Shown in pieces: positions 8,997 to 16,266 of a stretch of DNA of 64,000 bases. Under the pieces are notes generated by a model. It was not told the origin of the DNA. It saw nothing but the letters and a program-made list of their open reading frames with translations, and did not search any database. Position 1 is the first letter of the stretch, and the number at the start of each line of letters is the position of its first letter. Origin of the DNA: Virgibacillus ihumii (GTDB lineage: Bacteria; Bacillota; Bacilli; Bacillales; Amphibacillaceae); assembly GCF_902726655.1 (NCBI RefSeq), contig NZ_CACVAN010000001.1:1984001-2048000 (forward strand). The letters run 5' to 3'. The position numbers and the translations under genes were made by a program.

Positions 8997-9220
8997 TTAT
9001 TCATCAAAACTACTGCCACCAATCCCGGCCATAGCAGCTATTTTCAAAGCATGTCCCCCTTCAATCGTCCCATTGCAGCTTTATTCCGGAACTCTGGAAC
9101 ACGCAACTTCATTCGCACCTGCTTTCCCCAAACAGCCTCTACAGTCGTATTCTCCATGATAGCGATTTCTTGATAGGTTTCCATTGCCTTTCCGTCAGTT
9201 GGTATTACGTTTTCCAAAGC
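8997..9220 (-). pseudogene. Possible decayed coding remnant
   Basis: On the minus strand an open frame from ATG 9184 to TGA 9044 encodes METYQEIAIMENTTVEAVWG... (46 aa). After a one-base frame change near 9050 a second frame continues as GGHALKIAAMAGIGG and ends at TAA 8997. The composition looks like protein code interrupted by a frameshift. I do not recognise the family, and no ribosome site supports the ATG. Confidence 0.25.
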
Positions 9221-9272
9221 ATCGGATCTGTCAGTAGAAGGAGTTCTTCGCTAACGATTATGTGCTGCGTGT

Positions 9273-9300
9273 ACTGACGGCGGTGATGGTCGCCGTCAGT
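9273..9300. other. Stem-loop, 10-bp perfect inverted repeat
   Basis: ACTGACGGCG (9273-9282) pairs with CGCCGTCAGT (9291-9300) around an eight-base loop. It is GC-rich compared with its surroundings but is not followed by a T-run, so it is not a standard terminator. Confidence 0.35.
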
Positions 9301-9668
9301 GATTTAATATTCTGTTATGATACACAGGTTAAGTAGATTGCCAGAGAATCATAATCAGTTTGATAGGATCGAAGTGGTTCCACCTTTTAATTAAAATCTC
9401 CCCACCACCCCAACAAACTATTCGCAATTTTACTTCTTCAATACAACACAAAACCGCTCTCCTCCCCATTCTGTTAGTGTCTCAGCCCGATAAACCGCCA
9501 TTCCCGCCTGCTTGAATGAGTAGTGGCAGAGTGTTAGATTATATAACCGTTGCTGTTCTAGAAGATTTGCTTTTTCATTATGTATCTTTCAACCGAATCG
9601 AGCAGTAGTACAACGATGCATAAAATTATTAATGAAAGCAAACTACAGCCTATACGAGGAGGAATTTG

Positions 9669-11138
9669 GTGCAAGTTGGAATTTTTATATCGCTGGGCGT
9701 TTATATGCTCGGGATGTTGTTAATTGGTTATTGGTCTTATCGAAGGACAAAAAACTTATCAGATTATATGTTGGGTGGACGTGATCTGGGTCCGGCGGTC
9801 ACCGCGTTGTCGGCGGGAGCATCTGACATGAGCGGTTGGATGGTTATGGGACTGCCTGGCGCGATGTACGTGACGGGGGTTGCGAGTGCTTGGCTTGCAA
9901 TTGGTCTTACAATAGGCGCTTATGTAAACTATTTAATATTGGCGCCCAGGTTAAGGACGTACACGGAAATCGCCAAGGACTCCATTACGATTCCTGACTA
10001 CCTGGAAAATCGTTTTTTTGATTCGTCAAATATATTACGGCTGTTTTCCGGTATCTTTATATTAATTTTCTTTATTTTATATGCATCTGCCGGGATGGTT
10101 GCAGGTGGTAAATTATTTGAAAGTGCATTTGGATTGGACTATCATATCGGACTGTTTCTGACAGTTGGTGTTATCGTCGCTTATACGCTGTTTGGTGGGT
10201 TCCTTGCTGTAAGTATGACGGACTTTGTGCAAGGTATTATTATGTTCACAGCGCTGGTATTGGTACCTATCGTTGCGATTACGGATATCGGTGGAACGCA
10301 GACATTACTGGATGAATTACAGCGGATTGATCCTTCACTATTGGACTTTTTTAAAGGAGCTTCATTTGTAACGATTATATCTTTCTTAGCATGGGGTCTC
10401 GGGTATTTTGGACAACCTCACATCATTGTCCGGTTTATGGCAATCAAGTCGATGAAGGATTTAAAGGCAGCACGCCGAATTGGGATTGGCTGGATGGCTA
10501 TCTCGATCGTTGGTGCCATGCTGGTTGGCCTTGTCGGTGTTGCTTACTTCAATGGATCCGGGATCGTTAATGATCCGGAAACGGTACTAATTCATTTCGC
10601 CGAAGTATTATTTAATCCGTATATCACAGGATTCATTTTAGCGGCAATTCTGGCAGCAATCATGAGTACGGTGTCTTCACAGCTGCTTGTTACATCCAGT
10701 GCGGTTACAGAAGACTTTTATCGAACCTTCATTAGACGGGATGCATCTGACAAAGAACTCGTCCTTGTCGGAAGATTGGCAGTCTTGGCTGTAGCGATTA
10801 TTGCCCTGTTACTTGCCTATTCACCAAATGATACGATACTGGGTCTCGTTGGAAACGCATGGGCAGGATTCGGTGCTGCATTTGGTCCAACTATTCTGCT
10901 GAGCTTATACTGGAAACGCATGACAATCTGGGGAGCACTTGCAGGTATGGTCGTCGGTGGCCTGACCATTGTTATATGGCTGCTCATTCCAAGCCTCGCA
11001 AACTCCGAACTATATGAGTTAATTCCCGGGTTCTTTCTGAGTCTGATTGCAATCATTGTTGTCACGTTAATGACTGAAAAGCCCGGGAAACAAGTTCAGG
11101 ATCAATTTGAAGAAATGGAACGTAAAATGGAAGAGTAG
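9669..11138 (+). CDS. putP: Sodium/proline symporter (PutP/OpuE type)
   Basis: A 489-aa member of the sodium:solute symporter family with the PutP hallmarks: MLGGRDLGPAVTALSAGASDMSGWMVMGLPGA near the N-terminus, GYFGQPHIIVRFMAIKS in the middle and IMSTVSSQLLVTSSAVTED near the sodium site. It imports proline with Na+. In salt-adapted Bacillaceae this type often serves osmoprotection (OpuE) as well as catabolism. The GTG at 9669 has GAGGAGG six bases upstream, whereas the in-frame TTG three bases earlier would be too close. No proline catabolic genes are adjacent, which favours an OpuE-like role. It ends in a strong terminator overlapping the stop. Confidence 0.9.
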   Translation: MQVGIFISLGVYMLGMLLIGYWSYRRTKNLSDYMLGGRDLGPAVTALSAGASDMSGWMVMGLPGAMYVTGVASAWLAIGLTIGAYVNYLILAPRLRTYTEIAKDSITIPDYLENRFFDSSNILRLFSGIFILIFFILYASAGMVAGGKLFESAFGLDYHIGLFLTVGVIVAYTLFGGFLAVSMTDFVQGIIMFTALVLVPIVAITDIGGTQTLLDELQRIDPSLLDFFKGASFVTIISFLAWGLGYFGQPHIIVRFMAIKSMKDLKAARRIGIGWMAISIVGAMLVGLVGVAYFNGSGIVNDPETVLIHFAEVLFNPYITGFILAAILAAIMSTVSSQLLVTSSAVTEDFYRTFIRRDASDKELVLVGRLAVLAVAIIALLLAYSPNDTILGLVGNAWAGFGAAFGPTILLSLYWKRMTIWGALAGMVVGGLTIVIWLLIPSLANSELYELIPGFFLSLIAIIVVTLMTEKPGKQVQDQFEEMERKMEE

Positions 11139-11172
11139 GGACGGAGGGACAGGCTCCTCCGTCCCATTTTTC
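11138..11172 (+). terminator. Terminator of the proline symporter gene
   Basis: A perfect 10-bp GC-rich stem (GGGACGGAGG/CCTCCGTCCC) with an eight-base loop starts on the last base of the stop codon and is followed by ATTTTTCC. Confidence 0.88.
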
Positions 11173-11485
11173 CCTCATATATAAATCATCAACTTTTTTA
11201 TATAGGTCTCCTACACCCGGACAAAACTCTAATGCAGCCAGTACCGCTTCAAGTTGGGTCGTTTTTTCATGATTAGTTACATACAACTTATCAAATATCA
11301 TTTATCTCCCCTATAAGAATCATACAAAACGATTTACCAATTTTACATTTATAACACCACAATTCAACGATAGACTCATATCCCTTTATTTCAAGGTCAG
11401 GCAGGGTAAAGCCATTAAAAAAATGACAGCTCCTTGCCTTCTTTATTTTTAAAAAATTCACTGATTTTAAATTTTTCTGTTGATT

Positions 11486-11499
11486 TGTTAACGCTTTCT
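11486..11499. promoter_or_regulatory. cre-like box upstream of gapN
   Basis: TGTTAACGCTTTCT matches the CcpA consensus TGWAANCGNTNWCA at 12 of 14 positions and lies about 60 bases before the gapN start. Two mismatches make it only a candidate. Confidence 0.35.
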
Positions 11500-11557
11500 A
11501 ACGTATGATGATTTACAACCCTCTTCAATGGGAAAATAAATGGAAAGGATTGATGGA

Positions 11558-13012
11558 ATGAACGAGGTAAAAACAATCAAGTCATACTCGTTTCTAGTAA
11601 ACGGAGAGTGGAAAAACAGTTCTTCGGAAAAGAAGATTGAAATTGAATCCCCATCCAGCGAGGATCGCGTGGGAGAAGTGCAGGCGATGACGGAGCATGA
11701 AGTGAATACAGCTGTAACAGGGGCAAAAGAGGCTCAACAGCATTGGGCGCGAAAATCTTTTGATGAGCGTGCACAATTGTTGTATTCCTGGGCGGAGCAG
11801 CTGCTTCAGATGAAGGATGAGCTTGCAGAAACAATTATGAAGGAAGTAGGAAAAGGCCTGGCTTCAGCAGAAAAAGAAGTCGTCCGAACAGCCGATTTCA
11901 TCAAATATACCGCCGAAGAAGGGAAACGGCTGCATGGTGAACTGATTAATGGTGGCAGCTTCAACGCAGGGAGTGCCAATAAGTTCGCCTTGGTAAACCG
12001 GAATCCTATTGGCGTTGTACTTGCTATTTCACCGTTTAATTATCCGGTCAATCTGTCTGCGGCTAAAATTGCACCGGCACTGATTGGAGGAAATGCAGTC
12101 GTTTTCAAGCCTGCGACACAAGGAGCAATCAGTGGAACGCTTATGATTAAAGCGCTCGACAAGGCGGGACTTCCGTCAGGACTCGTCAATCTTGTAACAG
12201 GGAAAGGATCAGAAATTGGTGACCACTTAATTACACACCCGCTGATTGACCTCATTAATTTTACAGGCGGCTCCAATACCGGCAAATCGATTTCCCAAAA
12301 AGCGTCCATGATTCCCGTCATTCTTGAGCTCGGCGGCAAAGATCCAGCCATCGTCCTCAACGATGCAGACCTTGACAAAGCTGCAGCTGATATCGTCAGC
12401 GGCGGATTCTCGTATTCCGGCCAGCGCTGCACAGCAATTAAACGCATTCTTGCTCAGGATAAAACAGCAGATGCACTTGTTGCAAAAATAGCAGAAAAGA
12501 TGGAAGGATTGAAAGTCGGTGCACCTGAGGACAGTGCCGATGTTACACCGCTGATTAACAGTAAAGCAGCCGATTATGTAACAGGATTAATTGAAGATGC
12601 TACTGAAAAAGGAGCCACAATTGTAAAAGGAAACAAACGTAGCGGCAACCTGATTCATCCAACATTGCTTGATGGTGTGACAAAAGATATGGATATCGCC
12701 TGGGAAGAACCATTCGGACCGGTCATTCCGGTAATTCGTGTAAAAAACGTGGACGAAGCAATTCAAATTGCCAACGAATCAGAATACGGATTGCAAGCAA
12801 GCATTTTCACAAAAAATATGGAGCAGGCGATCCAGATCGGCAATGAATTGGAAGTCGGTTCCGTCCAAATTAACGGCAAAACTGAGCGAGGTCCTGATCA
12901 TTTTCCATTCCTCGGTGTCAAAAGTTCAGGCGTTGGCGTGCAAGGGATACGCAGAAGCATCGAATCGATGACCCGCGAAAAAGTTACCGTTCTGAACATG
13001 ACCCAAGTATAA
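11558..13012 (+). CDS. gapN: Non-phosphorylating NADP-dependent glyceraldehyde-3-phosphate dehydrogenase
   Basis: A 484-aa aldehyde dehydrogenase closely resembling streptococcal GapN along its length: ISPFNYPVNLSAAKIAPALIGGNAVVFKPATQG, LELGGKDPAIVLNDADLD with the general-base Glu, FSYSGQRCTAIKR with the nucleophilic Cys, WEEPFGPVIPVIRV and the C-terminal FPFLGVKSSGVGVQGIRRSIE. It oxidises glyceraldehyde 3-phosphate to 3-phosphoglycerate in the cytoplasm, making NADPH and bypassing one ATP step. The ATG at 11558 has AAAGGA upstream; an ATG 18 bases earlier lacks a ribosome site. It is transcribed alone. Confidence 0.92.
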   Translation: MNEVKTIKSYSFLVNGEWKNSSSEKKIEIESPSSEDRVGEVQAMTEHEVNTAVTGAKEAQQHWARKSFDERAQLLYSWAEQLLQMKDELAETIMKEVGKGLASAEKEVVRTADFIKYTAEEGKRLHGELINGGSFNAGSANKFALVNRNPIGVVLAISPFNYPVNLSAAKIAPALIGGNAVVFKPATQGAISGTLMIKALDKAGLPSGLVNLVTGKGSEIGDHLITHPLIDLINFTGGSNTGKSISQKASMIPVILELGGKDPAIVLNDADLDKAAADIVSGGFSYSGQRCTAIKRILAQDKTADALVAKIAEKMEGLKVGAPEDSADVTPLINSKAADYVTGLIEDATEKGATIVKGNKRSGNLIHPTLLDGVTKDMDIAWEEPFGPVIPVIRVKNVDEAIQIANESEYGLQASIFTKNMEQAIQIGNELEVGSVQINGKTERGPDHFPFLGVKSSGVGVQGIRRSIESMTREKVTVLNMTQV

Positions 13013-13179
13013 AAAACATAGCAAAGCCATGGATGTTATCTAAAAAAGATAGCACATTTTATATCCTTTTACGGGACAAAAGCGTCCCTTGCCTATAAAC
13101 TTTATCCCGCCGAAGACCGATATTGATTCGCAAAGCTGCGATTTTAAAGAATAATCCTTAATATCCAGGAGTGTGAAGT

Positions 13180-13323
13180 TTGCCATTTGCCGGGCGCTGG
13201 AGCTGGACATGGCTCATTCTGCTTCACCCTTTAAAAAAACATCACTATTTCCACCTGCAAGCAGTGATATTTCCCGGGAAATTTGGAAAAAAAAGCAGAA
13301 TAAAAGAGAAATCAGTAAAATAA
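13180..13323 (+). CDS. Possible small basic protein (47 aa)
   Basis: TTG at 13180 has AGGAG eight bases upstream and opens a 47-codon frame: MPFAGRWSWTWLILLHPL followed by a lysine-rich tail. The N-terminal part is aromatic and hydrophobic. A strong terminator follows 18 bases after the stop. No family is recognised. It may equally be a chance frame in the gapN 3' region. Confidence 0.25.
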   Translation: MPFAGRWSWTWLILLHPLKKHHYFHLQAVIFPGKFGKKSRIKEKSVK

Positions 13324-13341
13324 TAGTAGATTTACAGATAG

Positions 13342-13370
13342 AAAAGCCGGCCTCGCAGCCGGCTTTTTGT
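13342..13370. terminator. Strong bidirectional terminator
   Basis: AAAAGCCGGC pairs with GCCGGCTTTT around a six-base loop, with T-runs on both strands. It separates the gapN side from the leftward sulfatase operon. Confidence 0.85.
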
Positions 13371-13452
13371 CATCTATTCACCTACTAATACTCTCCAATC
13401 CACGATCCTGAGTAGAGGGATAGGTGCAGTTACTGATGAATCCACGAACCTT

Positions 13453-13608
13453 TTAGTGTAATCGGAAGCAACCACTTAAAATTCTCATGTTATCATTTTC
13501 TGTCGCTTCGACAATTTGCAATTCATTTAAGGACGTTAACCCTAAATTAAATATTTCCTGGTTCCAAGTTTGATTTGTCAAATTATATAATATAGAAGAT
13601 TCACCCAT
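13453..13608 (-). pseudogene. Remnant resembling an FGGY-family sugar kinase
   Basis: ATG 13608 with GAGG eight bases upstream opens a 51-aa frame, MGESSILYNLTNQTW followed by NQEIFNLGLTSLNELQIVEATE. The motif SxxLYNLxxxxWNxEIFxLxxL with a following LPEIVxxx-like stretch is what FGGY kinases (xylulokinase, gluconokinase) show after the TGxLxxDxxxAS segment. The last 15 residues do not continue the family. It lies 47 bases downstream of the formylglycine-generating enzyme gene and may be what remains of an operon kinase. It could also be chance similarity. Confidence 0.35.
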
Positions 13609-13655
13609 AGATTTTCCTCAAAGCCGCCTTCCCATTTATATTAATTCTCTCTTTA

Positions 13656-14606
13656 TTACCCATCCCGAACACAACGAAAACCCAAATTTCCGGTTGAACT
13701 GTCCATTGTATTGGAACTTCTGGCAGCCACCCGATAACGATTACAATACGAATAGTGGCACAAGTAGGATCCGCCACGCATGCTTTTAGATGCTGTTTGC
13801 GGGTCTATCCTAGATAATAGATTCATAGATTGATCAAACCAATCGGAACACCATTCCCATACATTCCCTGCCATGTTATATAATCCATATCCGTTTGGAG
13901 GGAATGATTCTACTGGGGCCGTTCCTAAATAACCATCTTCCCTCGTGTTTGTTCGCGGGAAATCCCCTTGCCATATGTTGCAATAATGTTCACCGTCTGG
14001 GTGTAATTCATCGCCCCATGCATATTTTTTCTGTTCCAGCCCACCCCGTGCCGCAAACTCCCATTCTTTCTCTGTCGGAAGTCGTTTGCCAGCCCATTTG
14101 CTAAATGCTTCAGCATCGTTCCAGGATACATGTGTAACAGGATGATCCATATGACTTTTGATACTGGAACCACTACCTTCCGGCTGGTACCAGAATGCAT
14201 TTTTGACAGCGAACCACCATGGTGTTCCCGGCAGTTGCTGTGACTTCTTCAGCTGTTCGTCAGATAAAAATTTATAAAAAACAAATGACCAACCATATTT
14301 TTCAGCATCCGTAACATAACCAGTTTCATCAATAAATCGCTTGAATTCCTCGTTACTCACGGTTGTTCGATCTATATAAAATGGTTTCACCTCAACTTTT
14401 CGTACGGGGCCTTCCTTATCAGATGAAAAACCATCTCTATCTTCTGTTCCCATCAAAAATACCCCGCCTGATAAATAAACCATTTTTTCCTTGAATTTAA
14501 GACCTCCATTTTCGGTTACTGGACTTTGATGACCTTTCATGTTCACGTTGGAAATGCTGCCTCTGCTTACTGAACAGCATGAATTTTCAGGTGTATGTCG
14601 GTTCAT
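13656..14606 (-). CDS. Formylglycine-generating enzyme (sulfatase maturase)
   Basis: A 316-aa SUMF1/FGE-family protein. The two catalytic copper-binding cysteines are C283 and C288 in GGSYLCHYSYCNRYRVAAR, and the C-terminal GFRCVRDG is typical. The fold-defining stretches GTEDRDGFSSDKEGPVRKVEV, VSWNDAEAFSKWAGKRLPTEKEWEFAARGG and NMAGNVWEWCSDW are all present. It oxidises a cysteine in a CxPxR motif of sulfatases to formylglycine. It follows the sulfatase by about 100 bases on the same strand, so that sulfatase is its obvious client. There is no signal peptide, so it acts in the cytoplasm. Confidence 0.93.
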   Translation of the reverse strand: MNRHTPENSCCSVSRGSISNVNMKGHQSPVTENGGLKFKEKMVYLSGGVFLMGTEDRDGFSSDKEGPVRKVEVKPFYIDRTTVSNEEFKRFIDETGYVTDAEKYGWSFVFYKFLSDEQLKKSQQLPGTPWWFAVKNAFWYQPEGSGSSIKSHMDHPVTHVSWNDAEAFSKWAGKRLPTEKEWEFAARGGLEQKKYAWGDELHPDGEHYCNIWQGDFPRTNTREDGYLGTAPVESFPPNGYGLYNMAGNVWEWCSDWFDQSMNLLSRIDPQTASKSMRGGSYLCHYSYCNRYRVAARSSNTMDSSTGNLGFRCVRDG

Positions 14607-14705
14607 AGGTTTATAACTCCCTATAAATGTTTAGTGGTACTCATTTTTTAGGTGGTCGTGTTCTGTACCGAATACGTGAGAACCGTCACCTTGCTTTAAC
14701 CTTTA

Positions 14706-16244
14706 TTAAACATTCGTCCGCTTCGCCCACTCTTCCCAGTGGTTTCTCAATTCATTAACCAATTCGGGAAAATCAGCAGCAACATTAAACATCTCTGCCC
14801 GATCCGTGTCAATATTGTAAAGCTCCCAACCCCTCTCCTTTATTTTAACGAGTTTCCAGTTATCCCGACGTATGGCACAATGTCCTTCATGTTCGAAGCA
14901 TAAAGTCCGTGATTCCGGTGGTTCCCCTTGAAATGCACTTCTTAAGCTTTGCCCTTCCATAGGCAGAATTCCGTTTCCTTGAAATTCTTCCGGGTAGGAA
15001 ACACCGGCTATATCAACGAAGGTCGCCATAAAATCAATGAAGTGCCCGGGGCGGTGATCAATCTGTCCGTTCCTTTTCACCCTTTCCGGCCAATGTACAA
15101 TTAGAGGTGTACTGATTCCTCCTTCATGACTGTAGTGTTTATATAATCGGAGCGGCGTGCTGCAAGCATTCGCCCATCCTGAACCATAACTATGGTAAGA
15201 ATCCGGTCCTCCCATGCGATCAAGGTCTTCTTTACGATGTAAAAAATTCGAGGTTGTAATCCAGTCATCAAATCCCCATGGATCCCATTCCGCACAGGCA
15301 CCATTGTCAGAGCAAAACAGAATAAGGGTATCCTCCAATTCATCATGTCCCCGAAGATTTTCAAGTACACGACCGATGTTTTGGTCCATTCGGTCCACCA
15401 TCGCAGCATAAATCGCCATACGTCGAACCAGATCTTTTTTACGGTCAGGGTCGATGGTTTCCCATGCGGGATTAGTCCCCTGAATGTTGCGGTCGCGATC
15501 CCAGTATTCTGCCCGTGGATTAAGCGGCATATGTTCATCCACCAACTGCAGTTCTTTCATTCGAGCCAAACGTTCTTCACGAATTTGGTCCCATCCTCTT
15601 TCATAGTACTTTTCATATTTGGCAATTTCCTCTTTCGGTGCCTGCAAAGGAAAATGCGGGGCATTATAGGAAAGATAGAGAAAATATGGATTGTCATCGC
15701 CGCGTGATTCCTCAATAAAGTCCAGCGCATGATCTGTAATTGCATCTGTTGCGTAAAATTCGCCATCTGAATAGTTTCTTTTAGGACGATCTTCCGGCAG
15801 GCGAACATAATTTTTCTTATCCCAAAAACTCCCAAAACCACCGAGCATTCCATAAAAATCATCAAACCCTCGTTCAATCGGTCCGCGTTTTCCCACGTGC
15901 CACTTGCCTGCTAAATAAGTATGGTATCCCCCATTGCCCAGCACTTCTGCCAATGTGACGGATTCATCTTTCAAGTAACCGCGGTAACCGGGATGTTCCT
16001 TATCCTCCGTCATTTCCCCGACTCCGGATTGATGCGGATAAACGCCCGTCAAAAGTGAAGCGCGGCTCGGACAGCAACGGGCAGAGTTATAAAATTGTGT
16101 AAACCGAAGCCCTTCTCCCCCGAGTTTATCAAGATTCGGGGTATTGATTTCACTTCCATAACAACCAAGGTCGGAAAATCCAAGATCATCCGCTAAAATC
16201 AAAATAATATTCGGCTTGTCAGCTTTTTTATTGTTTTGGGCCAA
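14706..16244 (-). CDS. Type I sulfatase (arylsulfatase family), no signal peptide
   Basis: A 512-aa sulfatase with the active-site motif C57-C-P-S-R61 followed by ASLLTG, where C57 becomes formylglycine. Metal ligands are in LADDLG (D19, D20) and FCSDNG (about 315-320). GKWHVGKRGP holds further sulfate-binding residues. Translation starts at a TTG with AAAGGAGA nine bases upstream. There is no secretion signal, so it should desulfate imported oligosaccharides in the cytoplasm. The gene is 22 bases after the GH43 gene and is followed by its maturase. The exact glycan is unknown. Confidence 0.92.
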   Translation of the reverse strand: MAQNNKKADKPNIILILADDLGFSDLGCYGSEINTPNLDKLGGEGLRFTQFYNSARCCPSRASLLTGVYPHQSGVGEMTEDKEHPGYRGYLKDESVTLAEVLGNGGYHTYLAGKWHVGKRGPIERGFDDFYGMLGGFGSFWDKKNYVRLPEDRPKRNYSDGEFYATDAITDHALDFIEESRGDDNPYFLYLSYNAPHFPLQAPKEEIAKYEKYYERGWDQIREERLARMKELQLVDEHMPLNPRAEYWDRDRNIQGTNPAWETIDPDRKKDLVRRMAIYAAMVDRMDQNIGRVLENLRGHDELEDTLILFCSDNGACAEWDPWGFDDWITTSNFLHRKEDLDRMGGPDSYHSYGSGWANACSTPLRLYKHYSHEGGISTPLIVHWPERVKRNGQIDHRPGHFIDFMATFVDIAGVSYPEEFQGNGILPMEGQSLRSAFQGEPPESRTLCFEHEGHCAIRRDNWKLVKIKERGWELYNIDTDRAEMFNVAADFPELVNELRNHWEEWAKRTNV

Positions 16245-16266
16245 GTTTATAATCTCCTTTCATATT

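Larger units (their letters stand above)
8747..9668. other. 920-bp region without intact genes
   Basis: No intact gene is supported. It contains a Crp-type palindrome (8767-8782), a decayed reading frame on the minus strand (about 8997-9220) and a 10-bp stem-loop (9273-9300). The last 80 bases form the leader of the symporter gene, with GAGGAGG at 9656-9662. Confidence 0.6.

Noticed and set aside
11062..11301. 79-codon minus-strand frame with a GGGGAGA ribosome site
   Set aside because: It runs through the symporter terminator and into the end of its coding sequence antisense, and the C-terminal part is just the reverse of that region. No recognisable domain.
13073..13095. GGGAC/GTCCC hairpin after gapN as terminator
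   Set aside because: Only five base pairs and no clear T-run. The hairpin at 13342-13370 is much stronger.
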